Below are positions 47,330 to 57,218 of a DNA stretch of 57,553 bases, piece after piece. The stretch is from assembly GCA_035551835.1 (NCBI GenBank), contig DASZMN010000123.1, forward strand, positions 1-57,553. The letters run 5' to 3'. Each line of letters begins with the position of its first letter. The first letter of the stretch is position 1. The position numbers were made by a program, and so were the translations under genes. The notes beneath the pieces are model-generated. The model was given only the letters and a program-made list of their open reading frames with translations, was not told the DNA's origin and searched no databases. This stretch comes from Bog-473 sp035551835 (lineage in GTDB: Bacteria; Actinomycetota; Acidimicrobiia; Acidimicrobiales; RAAP-2).

Positions 47330-50146
47330 ATGGGTAAGGCACTCGTCATCGTCGAGTCGCCCGCCAAGGCACGCACCATCGGCGGCATGCTCGGGCCGGA
47401 CTTCATCGTCGAGTCGTCCGTCGGCCACATTCGCGACCTGCCGCGTGGCGCCGACGAGGTGCCCGCCGCGTTCAAGGGCGAGTCGTGGGCGCGTCTCGGG
47501 GTGGACGTGGACAACGGGTTCAAGCCGCTCTACGTGGTCTCGACGCCGAAGAAGTCGGTGGTGGCGAACCTCAAGCGCCTCCTCAAGACGGCCGACGAGC
47601 TCTACCTCGCCACCGACGAAGACCGCGAGGGCGAGTCCATCGCGTGGCACCTGTCCGAGGTCCTCAACCCGACGGTGCCGGTCAAGCGCATGGTGTTCCA
47701 CGAGATCACGCCCGCCGCGATCGCCCGCGCCGTCGAGGAGTGGCGCGACCTCGACCGTCGCCTGGTCGACGCACAAGAGGCACGCCGCATCCTCGACCGA
47801 CTCTACGGCTACGAGGTCTCGCCGGTCCTGTGGCGCAAGGTCATGCCGCGGCTTTCGGCGGGCCGGGTGCAGAGCGTGGCCACCCGCATGGTCGTCGAGC
47901 GGGAGCGGGCCCGCATGCGATTCCGCTCGGCCACGTGGTGGGGCATCGAAGGCACCTTCAACCGTGACTCCGCCGCCAGCGGGTTCGGCGCGTCCCTCGT
48001 TGCCCTCGGCGGGACCGCGATCGCCACCGGCAAGGACTTCGACGAGCAGGGGGAGCAAAGCGCCAAGGGCGCGGTGCGTGTCCTCGGCGAGGACGACGCC
48101 ACCTCGGTCGCCGAGGCGCTCGTGGGACAGACCTTCACGGTGAAATCGGTCACGCAGCGGCCGTTCCGCCGCTCGCCCGCTGCCCCGTTCATGACCTCGA
48201 CGCTGCAGCAGGAGGCGGGGCGCAAGCTCCGCTTCAGCGCGCAGCGGGCCATGCAGGTCGCCCAACGCCTCTACGAGCAAGGCTTCATCACCTACATGCG
48301 AACGGACTCGACGACCCTGTCGGACGAGGCCCTGACCGCGGCGCGGTCCCAGGCCCGTGAGCGCTACGGCGACGCCTACGTGCCGGAGGCGCCGCGGCGC
48401 TACGAGCGCAAGGTCAAGAACGCACAAGAAGCCCACGAGGCGATCCGTCCCTCCGGCGAGACCTTCCGCACCCCCGAGCAGGTGGGCCGCCAGCTCTCTG
48501 GGGACGAGCTCCGCCTGTACGAGATGATCTGGATGCGCACCGTGGCCTCGCAGATGAACGACGCCACGGGGACCAGCGCCCAGCTGCGCCTGGTGGCCGA
48601 CGTGCCGCGCGGCGCGGCGGCGGGCCAGGAGGCCGAGTTCTCGGCCAGCGGCCGGGTGATTTCGTTCAAGGGCTTCCTCGAGGTGTACGAGGAGGGCCGC
48701 GACGACGACGAGTCGGACGCCGACAGCGCCGAGGAGCGGATCCTCCCCGCGTTGGCCGAAGGTGACCGGGTACAGGGCAGCGCATTCGAGCCGGGGTCGC
48801 ACACGACGCAGCCGCCGGCCCGCTACACGGAGGCCTCACTCGTGAAGGCGATGGAGGAACTCGGAGTGGGTCGACCGTCGACCTACGCGAGTGTCATCGC
48901 CACCATCCTCGACCGCGGCTACGTATGGAAGAAGGGGTCTGCACTCGTCCCGAGCTTCACCGCGTTCGCCGTGGTGGGGTTGCTCGAGCGCTACTTCACG
49001 AGCCTGGTCGACTACGGCTTCACCGCGTCCATGGAGGACGACCTCGACGACATCGCGGCCGGGGCCGAGGAGTCCCTGCCCTGGCTGACTCGCTTCTACT
49101 TCGGCAGCAACGCCCCGGGCGCCATGGCGAGCGACGGGTCGGAGGTGGACACGCTCGGACTAAAGGCGACGGTGGCCGCGCACTTGGCGGAGATCGACGC
49201 CCGCGAGATCAACTCCATTCCGCTGGGTGAGGGGAGCGACGGCGAGCCGATCGTGGCCCGCGTCGGTCGTTACGGGCCCTATCTCCAGCGCGGGGAGGAC
49301 CGCGCCTCGATCCCCGACGACACGGCGCCCGACGAGCTGACGATCGAACGGGCCGAGGAGATCCTCGCCGCACCCTCCAACGACCGGGTGCTCGGGACCG
49401 ACCCGGCGAGCGGGCTCGAGGTCCAACTCAAGGCCGGCCGGTTCGGTCCCTACGTGCAGGTGGGCGACGCCGTCGACGGCGGCGAGAAGCCCCGCACCGC
49501 GTCGCTGTTCTCCACCATGGACCCGGCCGCGCTGACCTTCGAGGAGGCGCTGGAGCTGCTGCGCATCCCGCGCACGGTGGGGACGGACCACGAGACCGGC
49601 GAAGACGTGGTGGCCCACAACGGTCGCTTCGGCCCGTACCTGAAACGCGGATCCGATACGCGGAGCCTCACCAGCGAGGAGCAACTCCTGACGGTGACCC
49701 TGGACGAGGCCGAGGCGCTCTTCGCGCAGCCAAAGCAGCGGCGGGGCCGGACGGCCGCCGCACCGCTGCGCGAGCTGGGAGCCGATCCCGCCACCAACCT
49801 GCCGGTCGTGGTGAAGGAGGGCCGGTTCGGCCCCTATGTGACCGACGGCACCACCAACGCCAGCCTGCGCAAGGGGGACACGGTCGAGGAGATCGACATC
49901 GGCCGGGCGGCCGAGCTGCTGGCCGACCGCCGGGCGGCCGGGCCCTCGACGCGGAAGAAGAAGGCGGCCAAGAAGGCGGCACCCGCCAAGAAGAAGGCGA
50001 CGGCCAAGAAGGCCGGGGCCAAGAAGGCCGGGGCGGCGAAGAAGGCCGGGGCGGCGAAGAAGGCCGGCGGCACCAAGAAGGCGGCGGCCGCCTCCGATGG
50101 TGCGGATCCCGCCGCGATGAAGGCCGCGTCGACCGAACCGTTCTGA
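47330..50146 (+). CDS. topA: DNA topoisomerase I with Lys/Ala-rich tail
   Basis: The 938-residue type IA topoisomerase has a Toprim domain (LVIVESPAKARTI, TDEDREGESIAWH) and catalytic Tyr in FITYMRTDSTTL near residue 321. The C-terminal part replaces zinc fingers with several GxxGPYLxRG-type topoisomerase C-terminal repeats (GRYGPYLQRG, GRFGPYVQVG, GRFGPYLKRG, GRFGPYVTDG). The last 60 residues are a Lys/Ala repeat tail that binds DNA, as in other actinobacteria. It relaxes negative supercoils. The start is ATG 47330, followed 2 bp after its stop by tmk. Confidence 0.96.
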   Translation: MGKALVIVESPAKARTIGGMLGPDFIVESSVGHIRDLPRGADEVPAAFKGESWARLGVDVDNGFKPLYVVSTPKKSVVANLKRLLKTADELYLATDEDREGESIAWHLSEVLNPTVPVKRMVFHEITPAAIARAVEEWRDLDRRLVDAQEARRILDRLYGYEVSPVLWRKVMPRLSAGRVQSVATRMVVERERARMRFRSATWWGIEGTFNRDSAASGFGASLVALGGTAIATGKDFDEQGEQSAKGAVRVLGEDDATSVAEALVGQTFTVKSVTQRPFRRSPAAPFMTSTLQQEAGRKLRFSAQRAMQVAQRLYEQGFITYMRTDSTTLSDEALTAARSQARERYGDAYVPEAPRRYERKVKNAQEAHEAIRPSGETFRTPEQVGRQLSGDELRLYEMIWMRTVASQMNDATGTSAQLRLVADVPRGAAAGQEAEFSASGRVISFKGFLEVYEEGRDDDESDADSAEERILPALAEGDRVQGSAFEPGSHTTQPPARYTEASLVKAMEELGVGRPSTYASVIATILDRGYVWKKGSALVPSFTAFAVVGLLERYFTSLVDYGFTASMEDDLDDIAAGAEESLPWLTRFYFGSNAPGAMASDGSEVDTLGLKATVAAHLAEIDAREINSIPLGEGSDGEPIVARVGRYGPYLQRGEDRASIPDDTAPDELTIERAEEILAAPSNDRVLGTDPASGLEVQLKAGRFGPYVQVGDAVDGGEKPRTASLFSTMDPAALTFEEALELLRIPRTVGTDHETGEDVVAHNGRFGPYLKRGSDTRSLTSEEQLLTVTLDEAEALFAQPKQRRGRTAAAPLRELGADPATNLPVVVKEGRFGPYVTDGTTNASLRKGDTVEEIDIGRAAELLADRRAAGPSTRKKKAAKKAAPAKKKATAKKAGAKKAGAAKKAGAAKKAGGTKKAAAASDGADPAAMKAASTEPF

Positions 50147-50148
50147 GC

Positions 50149-50796
50149 GTGCCCGCCGCCCGGGGTCGCCTCATCGCGCTCGAGGGGATCGACGGCTGCG
50201 GCAAGTCCACCCAAGCCACGGCGGTGGCCGCGGCCCTCGGGGCCCACCTGACCCACGAGCCCGGTGCCACGCCCCTCGGCGTGCTGTTGCGCCAGGTGCT
50301 GCTGGCACCCGACGTACCGCCACCCTCGCTGCGGGCCGAGGCCCTGCTGATGGCGGCCGACCGCGCCGAGCACGTGGCGCAGGTGATCGAGCCCGCGCTG
50401 GCGTCCGGCGCGTGGGTGGTGACCGATCGCTATTCGGGCTCGACCCTCGCGTACCAGGGTTACGGCCGCGGCCTCGAGGTCGGCGAGCTGTCCCAGCTGG
50501 TGGCTTGGGCCACCGGGGGCACCGAAGCCGATCTCTCCGTCCTGGTCGACGTGCCCGTCGACGTGGCGGCGGCGCGGCTGGCCGCCGGGACCCGGCGTGG
50601 GCGCCGGGCGGACCGGATGGAGCAGCTCGGCCCGGATTTCGCGGCCCGGGTGCGCGAGGGCTTCCTCGCCCAGGCCGACGCCGACGCCGCGCGCTGGCTG
50701 GTCGTCGACGGCACGGGCGATTCGGGCGCGATCACCGCGCATATCGTCCAAGCCGTGCGGACGCGCCTGGGAACCGAGCCGGGACCCGCCCGGTGA
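50149..50796 (+). CDS. tmk: thymidylate kinase
   Basis: The 215-residue kinase has P-loop EGIDGCGKSTQ (about 9-19), the DRYSGSTLAYQG segment with the DR(Y/H) motif, and a LID with Arg-rich RRGRRADRME. It makes dTDP from dTMP. GTG 50149 follows topA by 2 bp, and its stop overlaps the next gene (GTGA), so topA-tmk-holB form an operon. Confidence 0.95.
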   Translation: MPAARGRLIALEGIDGCGKSTQATAVAAALGAHLTHEPGATPLGVLLRQVLLAPDVPPPSLRAEALLMAADRAEHVAQVIEPALASGAWVVTDRYSGSTLAYQGYGRGLEVGELSQLVAWATGGTEADLSVLVDVPVDVAAARLAAGTRRGRRADRMEQLGPDFAARVREGFLAQADADAARWLVVDGTGDSGAITAHIVQAVRTRLGTEPGPAR

Positions 50797-51887
50797 GCGA
50801 CGAGCGGCCCTCCCTGGCACTCTTCGAGGGGGTGGTCGGTCAGGACGATGCGGTCGGCGCGCTGCGCGCCGCGGCGGCGAACCCGGTGCACGCATACCTC
50901 CTGCGCGGGCCGGAGGGCAACGGCGGACTGGCGGCGGCCCACGGGTTCGCGGCCGCCCTGCTCTGCCCCGACGGCGGGTGCGGCGTCTGCACCACGTGCC
51001 GTGGCGCCCTGGCGGGCACCGATCCCGACCTGCACATCGTCAGGCGGAGCGGGGCGTCGCTCAGCAAGGAGACCATGCGCCAGGTCGTCGCGCTGGCCCA
51101 GCGCCGCCCGCTGGCGGCCGCCCGCCAGGTCATCGTGGTCTTGGAGATGCACCTGGTCCTCGAGCGCGCCCCGGTCCTGCTCAAGACGCTCGAGGAGCCG
51201 CCGGGCCAGACGGTCTTCATCCTGCTGGCCGACGAGCTCACTCCCGACCTCACGACCATCGCCAGCCGGTGCGCCGAGATCGTGTTCCCTCCCGTGTCCC
51301 GAGACGTCCTGGCGCAATGGCTCGAGAACTCCGGCGTCCCGGCGGACACGGCGGCCGTGGTTGCCGAGAGCAGCGGCGGCAACCTGGCGCGGGCCCGCGT
51401 GATGATCGACGACCCCGACGTGGCGGCGCGGGTCGCACTGTGGGCGTCGGTACCCGACGAACTGGCGGCGTCGGGAGCCGCCGTCGTGACGCTCACCCGG
51501 CGGGTGCTCGAGTCGGCCGACCGGGCGGTGCAGCCGTTGCGCGTGGCCCACGGGCGCGAAATCGAGACGCTCACCGACGCAGCCAAGGAGATGGGCGAGC
51601 GCGGCTTGCCGGCGCGCAAGGAGATCGTGGAGCAACACCAACGCGAGGAGCGCCGCTTCCGCACCGACGCACTCCGGGCCGGTCTCGGGGTGTTGGCCCG
51701 GACCTACCGGACCCGGGTGACCGGTGCGGCGGCGCGGGGTGCGATCGCCGCGGGCGACCAGGACGCGCGGGCGGCCACCCACGCGGTCGGCCTCATCACC
51801 GAGGTGGCGCAGGCGCTGCCGCGGAACCCCAACGAGGCCCTGCTGCTCCAGTCCCTCTTCACCCGCCTGGCCGCGCTGACCGCGTAG
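50793..51887 (+). CDS. holB: DNA polymerase III delta' subunit
   Basis: The 364-residue clamp-loader subunit starts at GTG 50793. It has a zinc module with four Cys (CPDGGCGVCTTCR), the LLKTLEEPP motif and SRC (TIASRCAEIVF). Its Walker A is degenerate (GPEGNGG at 39-45, no Lys), so it does not bind ATP there, which is usual for delta' subunits. Reading starts within tmk's stop. The C-terminal collar domain is intact. Confidence 0.92.
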   Translation: MSDERPSLALFEGVVGQDDAVGALRAAAANPVHAYLLRGPEGNGGLAAAHGFAAALLCPDGGCGVCTTCRGALAGTDPDLHIVRRSGASLSKETMRQVVALAQRRPLAAARQVIVVLEMHLVLERAPVLLKTLEEPPGQTVFILLADELTPDLTTIASRCAEIVFPPVSRDVLAQWLENSGVPADTAAVVAESSGGNLARARVMIDDPDVAARVALWASVPDELAASGAAVVTLTRRVLESADRAVQPLRVAHGREIETLTDAAKEMGERGLPARKEIVEQHQREERRFRTDALRAGLGVLARTYRTRVTGAAARGAIAAGDQDARAATHAVGLITEVAQALPRNPNEALLLQSLFTRLAALTA

Positions 51888-51974
51888 CGCGGCGCACGAA
51901 CCCCGCTCGGGCAACGGAGGCAGCGGGGAGGGCCTAGCATCACGGTGCACTGGGAGAGATCGGGAGAGGCCGAG

Positions 51975-54900
51975 ATGTCGGGCAGTGGTTCGGAGGCGGC
52001 CACGAATCGCACTGACGCGGCGTCCATGTTGCAGATCCGGGTCCTCGGTCCACTCGAGATCGCCTGGGGCGGCAAGGTGGTCGACCTGGGTGGCGTCAAG
52101 GCGAGGGCGCTGATCGCCCGTTTGCTGATCGACCGCGGCCTCATCGTGTCGGTCGACCGGCTCGTCGACTCGATGTGGGGGGACCGTGACGGGGATGGCG
52201 CGGAAATTGCCCTGCGCTCCACGATCTCGCGCCTGCGCAAACGGCTCCGCCAAGCGGGTGCCCCCGAGGACGTGATCGTGACGCGAGCCCCGGGCTACGC
52301 GCTCGAGGTCGCGTCGGAGACCACGGACGTGTTCGTGTTCGAGCAGATGGTGGCGGATGGCCGCCGTCTGCTCGGCCGTCGCCGACCGAGCGAGTCGCTC
52401 CGCGCGCTCAAGGCGGCGCAGGAGCTGTGGCGCGGGTCCGCCTACAGCGAGGTGCGCGACGAGCCGTTTGCCCGGGCCGAAGCCCGCCGCCTGGAGGAAC
52501 TGCTGCTGGCGGCCATCGAGACGCGCATCGACGCGGAAATCACCTTGGGCCGCCACGAGTCGCTGACCGGCGAGCTGGAGACGCTGACGAGCGAACATCC
52601 GATGCGCGAGCGCCTGTGGTCGCAGCGCATGCTGGCGCTGTACCGCTCGGGGCGCCAAGCCGAGGCCCTCAGCGTGTTCCAGGAGCTGCGCTCGACCCTC
52701 GTGACCGAACTCGGGATCGAGCCGAGCCAGGACGTGTCGTGGATGGAGCACGCCATTCTCGCCCAGGAGCCCGCACTCTCTTTCCCGGTGCCCGCAGAAC
52801 CGCCGCCCGAGGTCCCCGCCGTCCCGGCTGCGGCCGGTGGCAATGCCGGGGCGGACTCGGGGTACCGCGTGCGCATCCCGACCTCCCCCAACGAAGGCCT
52901 CTTCGTCGGGCGCGACCGGGAGTCCGCGCTGCTGCGCGACTGGTGGGGTTCGGTCGGTCGAGGTGACGGCGGGCTCCTCCTGGTCGACGGCGACCCCGGT
53001 ATCGGCAAGACGCGCCTCGTCGGCGAGTTGGCGCGCGCCGTGGAGGGCGAGGGCGCCCTCGTGTTGTGGGGCCGCTGCGACGAAGACCCGGTCGCGCCGT
53101 TCCAGCCGTTCGCCGAGGCGCTGGGCCGCTACTTCCACGCGGAGTCCGCGGATCGGATCTCGGGCATGCCCGAGTGGCAACTCGCCGAGCTCTCCCGCCT
53201 CGTCCTGCGTCTGCGTGAGTACGCGCCACCATTCGAACCGGACGCAGGCGACCCGGAGAACAATCGCTTCCGGTTCTTCGAAGCGGTGACAGCCACCCTG
53301 AGTGAGCTTTCGTCGAACGGAACCATCCTGCTGGTCATCGACGATCTGCACTGGGCCGACCAGCCCACGCTGCTTCTCATGCGTCACGTCCTGCGGAACA
53401 TCGACCGCGCCAAGCTCGGGGTCGTCGGGATGTACATCGACACGGAGGTCTCGTCGGAGCACCGCCTGCGCACGGCGCTCGCCGACCTGCGCTCGGGTCT
53501 CCCGGTGGAGACGGTGCACCTGCAGGGCCTGAGCGAGGACGGCGTCGAGGAACTGGTCCGGGGTTGGAAGAGCGCGCCCGAGGACCTCGCGCCCCGTCTC
53601 CACAAGCTCACCGACGGGAACCCGCTGTTCCTCGAGGAGATGCTCCGCCAGGTCGTCGAACGCGGCTCCGGACGGGCCAACGACGGGGTTGAGACGCCCG
53701 TGCCACCCGACCTCGATCCCCCCGAGGCCATCCGCGAGCTCGTGGCCCGGCGCGTGTCGCGGTTGCCCGAAGACGTGATCTACCTCCTGCAGGCGGCGGC
53801 CGTCTCGGGCCAGGAGTGCGAGGCGAGCATCGTCGCCGAGGCCGCCGAGCTGAGCCCGGAACAGCAGCTCGACGCGTTCGACCGGGCCGAAGAGTCGCGG
53901 CTGCTGCGCCGGGTCGGTGGGCTGGTGCGGGACCGCTATGCGTTCAGTCACGCCTTGGTGCGCGACGCGATCTACGGCGAGCTGTTGCGCGGCCGCAGGG
54001 TCCGCTACCACCACAAGATCGCCGTGGCGACCGAACGTGGGCATGGTGGCGCTCTCGACCGGTACGTCAACGAGCTCGCCCACCACTTCTACATGGGGGC
54101 CGCGCTGGCCGACTCCGACAAGGCGATTCGCTACTGCACGGCGGCGGGAGAACGGGCGCTGCGCCTGCTCGCGTTCGAAGAGGCAGTCGGCCATCTGACC
54201 CGCGCGCTCGAGGTGACCGAGAAATTCGGCGGTGACGATCCCTCGACCCTCTGCGACACGCTCATTGCCCTCGCAGAGGCGCAGAACCGGGCCGGCGATG
54301 CGGCTCAGGCCAACACCAGCTTCGAGCGGGCGGCTTCGTTGGCCCGGTCGATCGGGGATCCCGAGCGGCTCGCAAGCACCGCCTTGCGCGCCGGCCCCCT
54401 GACCTACCTGGGCATCGTGGGCGCGCACCAGGAACAGATCGCGCTGCTCGAGGAGGCCCTGGCCGCATTGCCCGGCGACGACGCGCACCTGCGCGCCCGA
54501 GTGACCGCGCAGCTGGGGCTGATCATCGTCGCTTCGGCCGGCGTGCCAGGGCCGGGGGTGCTCGACAGGGCGCTCGCGTTGAACTCCGACGCGGTCGCCA
54601 TGGCGCGTCGCCTCGGCGATCGGGTCGCTCTGGGCTACGCCCTCCGCGCCCGCATGCACGTGTTGTGGGGCATCGACCCGGCTCCCGAACGGCTGGCTCT
54701 GGGAACCGAGCTCGGGCAGATCGCCGACGACGTCGGCGACCAATTCCTTGCGCTCCACGGTCACATGTGGCGGGTACGCGAGTTGCTCGCACAAGGTGAT
54801 GTGGACGCGGTCAACGACGAGCTCGCCCGGTTCGAGGCGCGAGACCCCGGCCCGGTGCATCCGCTCGAGGCGTCGTACTCCCTCAGTGTCGGAGCCATGA

Positions 54901-55631
54901 TGGCGCTGGTCGCGGGAGATTTCGAGCAGGCCGAATGGATGGCTCGTCGGGGCATGGAAGTGGCGGAAGGCCACAACGAGCTGGTGGTCAGCTTCTACGG
55001 GGTGCTGATGGCGTGGACGTGGTGGCAGCGGGGAGAGCTCGTGGCCCTCGAGCAGATGTTCCGCGATGTGATCGAGGATTCGCTGGCCGGCTACCCGATC
55101 GTGCGGGCGGCGCTGGCACTCATCCATGCCGAGTCAGGGCAGCTGGACCAGGCGATGGCCGACCTGGACGCGCTGGCAGCGTTCGGCTGGGAGGTCGTGG
55201 CGCGGGACCAGACGGAGGGCGTCTCGCTGGCGCTGGTCGCCGCAGCGTGCGGCGCGGTCGGCGCCAGGGCCCGGGACCACGCGTCGCTCATCTACGAACA
55301 GATGCGCCCGTATGCCGGCACGGCGGTCGTGATCCGGGCACCGGCCGCGGGTTGCGTGGGGCCGGCCGACCAGTATCTCGGTTTGCTCGCCACGGCCACC
55401 GGCGACCTCGCCCTCGCCGAGGTGCACTTCGAGGCGGCGCTGCGTCTGGCGCACCGCATGCACTCGGAGCCCTTCGAGGCCGCGGCCGAGGTGGAGCTGG
55501 CTCGGGTCCTGCGCCAGCGCGGGCGGGAGGGTGAGGAGGAGCGGGTGGCCATCCTGTTGCGCCACGCCGAGGAGTCTGCGTTGCGCCTGGGTTTGCCCCG
55601 GCTGGCCGGGATGGCGGCCGACCCGGGATGA
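51975..55631 (+). CDS. large BTAD/SARP-type regulator with AAA ATPase and TPR-like domains
   Basis: The 1218-residue regulator starts at ATG 51975 with a GGGAGAGG ribosome-binding site. The frame is also open from GTG 51945. Domains: OmpR-like winged helix (about 18-110: RVLGPLEIAWGG, RSTISRLRKRL, PGYALEV), a BTAD helical domain (about 118-262: LRALKAAQELWRG, EALSVFQELRSTLVTELGIEPS) and an AAA ATPase (P-loop GDPGIGKTRLV near 340; VIDDLHWADQP near 452). A long TPR-like C-terminus follows (about 700-1218). This is the AfsR/LuxR-LAL-type architecture of secondary-metabolism or stress activators. Its targets are not visible here. Confidence 0.9.
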   Translation: MSGSGSEAATNRTDAASMLQIRVLGPLEIAWGGKVVDLGGVKARALIARLLIDRGLIVSVDRLVDSMWGDRDGDGAEIALRSTISRLRKRLRQAGAPEDVIVTRAPGYALEVASETTDVFVFEQMVADGRRLLGRRRPSESLRALKAAQELWRGSAYSEVRDEPFARAEARRLEELLLAAIETRIDAEITLGRHESLTGELETLTSEHPMRERLWSQRMLALYRSGRQAEALSVFQELRSTLVTELGIEPSQDVSWMEHAILAQEPALSFPVPAEPPPEVPAVPAAAGGNAGADSGYRVRIPTSPNEGLFVGRDRESALLRDWWGSVGRGDGGLLLVDGDPGIGKTRLVGELARAVEGEGALVLWGRCDEDPVAPFQPFAEALGRYFHAESADRISGMPEWQLAELSRLVLRLREYAPPFEPDAGDPENNRFRFFEAVTATLSELSSNGTILLVIDDLHWADQPTLLLMRHVLRNIDRAKLGVVGMYIDTEVSSEHRLRTALADLRSGLPVETVHLQGLSEDGVEELVRGWKSAPEDLAPRLHKLTDGNPLFLEEMLRQVVERGSGRANDGVETPVPPDLDPPEAIRELVARRVSRLPEDVIYLLQAAAVSGQECEASIVAEAAELSPEQQLDAFDRAEESRLLRRVGGLVRDRYAFSHALVRDAIYGELLRGRRVRYHHKIAVATERGHGGALDRYVNELAHHFYMGAALADSDKAIRYCTAAGERALRLLAFEEAVGHLTRALEVTEKFGGDDPSTLCDTLIALAEAQNRAGDAAQANTSFERAASLARSIGDPERLASTALRAGPLTYLGIVGAHQEQIALLEEALAALPGDDAHLRARVTAQLGLIIVASAGVPGPGVLDRALALNSDAVAMARRLGDRVALGYALRARMHVLWGIDPAPERLALGTELGQIADDVGDQFLALHGHMWRVRELLAQGDVDAVNDELARFEARDPGPVHPLEASYSLSVGAMMALVAGDFEQAEWMARRGMEVAEGHNELVVSFYGVLMAWTWWQRGELVALEQMFRDVIEDSLAGYPIVRAALALIHAESGQLDQAMADLDALAAFGWEVVARDQTEGVSLALVAAACGAVGARARDHASLIYEQMRPYAGTAVVIRAPAAGCVGPADQYLGLLATATGDLALAEVHFEAALRLAHRMHSEPFEAAAEVELARVLRQRGREGEEERVAILLRHAEESALRLGLPRLAGMAADPG

Positions 55632-55650
55632 GCCGCCGCGAACGGGTGAT

Positions 55651-56133
55651 TCAGGAGACGCGCGAGTCCGTGCCGGCATCCCGGTCGGCGATCTCGGCCA
55701 ACTTGTCGTCGGCCTCGCGGATGCGGCGGCTCATGCCGACCAACAGCGCGTTGCGAAAGCCAGGGATCTCCATCATCGCGTCGAATTCACGCGGACCCAG
55801 GATCAGCACGTCGAGGTCCGACGTCGCCGTCACGGTCGCGCTGCGTGGCTCCGCCTCGATGGCCGCCAACTCGCCAAAATAGCCCCCCGGGCCCCATTCG
55901 TTGACGACCCTCCCGGCCCGGGTGACGACAACGGTGCCTTCGAGAATGATGAACAGCTCGCGTCCGAGTCGTCCTTCGCGCAAGATGACTTCGCCCTCGA
56001 GGACGTGCAAGCGTTCGGCAATGCGGGCAATCTCGGCGATCTGGTCGTCCGTGCACTCGGCGAACCAGGGCACACCGTGAAGCCGCGCGGCGACGGTGGC
56101 CGGTGCACCCCAGTCCGGTGCTGTCATCCCCAC
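55651..56133 (-). CDS. cyclic-nucleotide-binding domain protein
   Basis: The 160-residue protein is a single cNMP-binding domain of the Crp fold: helices, then EGEVILREGRLGRELFIILEG (core shown), GGYFGELAAIEAEPRSATVTA with the phosphate-binding cassette (GELAAI..RSATV), and a helical end. No DNA-binding domain is present, so it may act through partners or bind cAMP-like ligand. ATG 56133 lies within the end of the broken upstream copy (10-bp overlap), suggesting the two once formed a coupled pair. Confidence 0.87.
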   Translation of the reverse strand: MGMTAPDWGAPATVAARLHGVPWFAECTDDQIAEIARIAERLHVLEGEVILREGRLGRELFIILEGTVVVTRAGRVVNEWGPGGYFGELAAIEAEPRSATVTATSDLDVLILGPREFDAMMEIPGFRNALLVGMSRRIREADDKLAEIADRDAGTDSRVS

Positions 56134-56718
56134 CTCCCGTGCGAACGTGATGTCAGGCTACGCGAAGTCGATCCCTTGTCCGAAGCCGAGCGGTCGGGCC
56201 CCCGGCGGCACCGGGCTTCGGGCTTGCCGGCCCTCTCGGCGGGTGGCCGCTCTGTTTGATCGGTGGTATCGGCGATCTGCGCATCGGCCTCGCGCAATCG
56301 GTTGGCAATGCTCTGGAACAGAGCGTCCCGAAAGCCGGGAATGCTGGTGGCCGCGAACTCGTGGGGGCCGGTGATCAGCACGTCGACCTCGGTGAGGGCG
56401 TCACGGTTGCGTTGCGGGGGCCGGGGCTCATCGCAGCCAGCTCGCCGAAGAAGTTGCCCGGGCCGAGCGAGTTGTGCGCCGCCCGGCGCGGGTGACGGCC
56501 ACGCTGCCCGAGAGGATCAGGAAGAACTCCCGTCCGATCCGCCCCTCGCGGCCCAGGACCTCTCCCGCGCCCGCCTGCACCCGTTCGGCCAGACGGGCCA
56601 CCTCTTCGAGTTGCGCTCTCGAGCACTCGCGGAGCTGGTCGACCGCTTCCAGGCGGTCGACGGTTGCTTGATGTCCCGGGGTGACGGCCACGGCGCTCAA
56701 TTCCTCTCGTTCGGTCAT
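56124..56718 (-). pseudogene. second cyclic-nucleotide-binding gene, two frameshifts
   Basis: Read from ATG 56718, the N-terminus (MTEREELSAVAVTPG, then REFFLILSGSVAVTRAG) is in one frame, the middle (GPGNFFGELAAMSPGPRNAT) in a second and the end (VLITGPHEFAATSIPGF, IANRLREADAQIADTTDQTE) in a third. The pieces align end to end with the neighbouring intact gene. Two single-base deletions, near 56480-56490 and near 56400, explain it. Sequencing error in GC runs is the main alternative, because the codons otherwise look intact. Confidence 0.75.
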
Positions 56719-57030
56719 TTGGTGGCAGCGTGCACGGCCCTGGCGCCGCCAAGCCAGTTCGCCCACTTTGCGCCGGCGCCCTTGCATCGGCGTTGCAGGC
56801 CCGTGACACCGGCGGGCGCAGGGCCGAAGGGGCGGTCGTCGCCCTGCGCCACGGCCGTGAACAGGGAAAACTCCACCGGCCGCAGGCGCCGGGCGGCGAG
56901 CGGGTCCGAAGGTTCCCGGCGTCAGCTCCCGGGATCGGGGCGTGACACGCGCTGACCTACACTGACTCACCGCCGCCTGCCGGGGCACGGTGCCCGCTCG
57001 GGTGCCATCCCAGGCGTGACGGCCGCGGCT
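56719..57030. other. about 310 bp before tRNA-Thr without a recognised gene
   Basis: No convincing protein is seen. TACACT at 56958-56963 could be a -10 for the tRNA. GGGCAC-G-GTGCCC near 56983-56996 is a short inverted repeat. Other frames here are Arg/Ala-rich shadows. Confidence 0.45.
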
Positions 57031-57106
57031 GCCTGGGTAGCTCAGTCGGTAGAGCAGCGCACTCGTAATGCGCAGGTCGTCGGTTCGAGTCCGACCTCAG
57101 GCTCCA
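57031..57106 (+). tRNA. tRNA-Thr(CGT)
   Basis: The acceptor stem is GCCTGGG/CTCAGGC, the anticodon stem GCGCA/TGCGC with loop CTCGTAA (anticodon CGT), and the T arm GTCGG/CCGAC around TTCGAGT. The discriminator is T and CCA is encoded in the DNA. Confidence 0.97.
57082..57106 (+). other. candidate attachment site (attL) in the tRNA-Thr 3' end
   Basis: The T arm and 3' acceptor of tRNA-Thr point toward an integrase gene 113 bp downstream. This is the usual arrangement when an element integrates into a tRNA 3' end. The matching copy would lie beyond the right edge, so it cannot be checked here. Confidence 0.5.
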
Positions 57107-57218
57107 GTACAGAACCACTTTTTGACTTTGTCCACAGATGGAATAGGGTAAGGCCCAACAGTTGGCCCAACAGTTGCCCGAGAAGTTCTCGGGCGGGGAC
57201 GGCTCTGGAGGGGCGGCC

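Noticed and set aside
45680..48802. 1040-residue open frame on the minus strand
   Set aside because: It is antisense to hppA and topA, both full-length and certain. His/Arg/Asp-rich composition is typical of a shadow frame.
50460..55127. 1555-residue open frame on the minus strand
   Set aside because: It is antisense to tmk, holB and the BTAD regulator. Composition is typical of a shadow frame in high-GC DNA.
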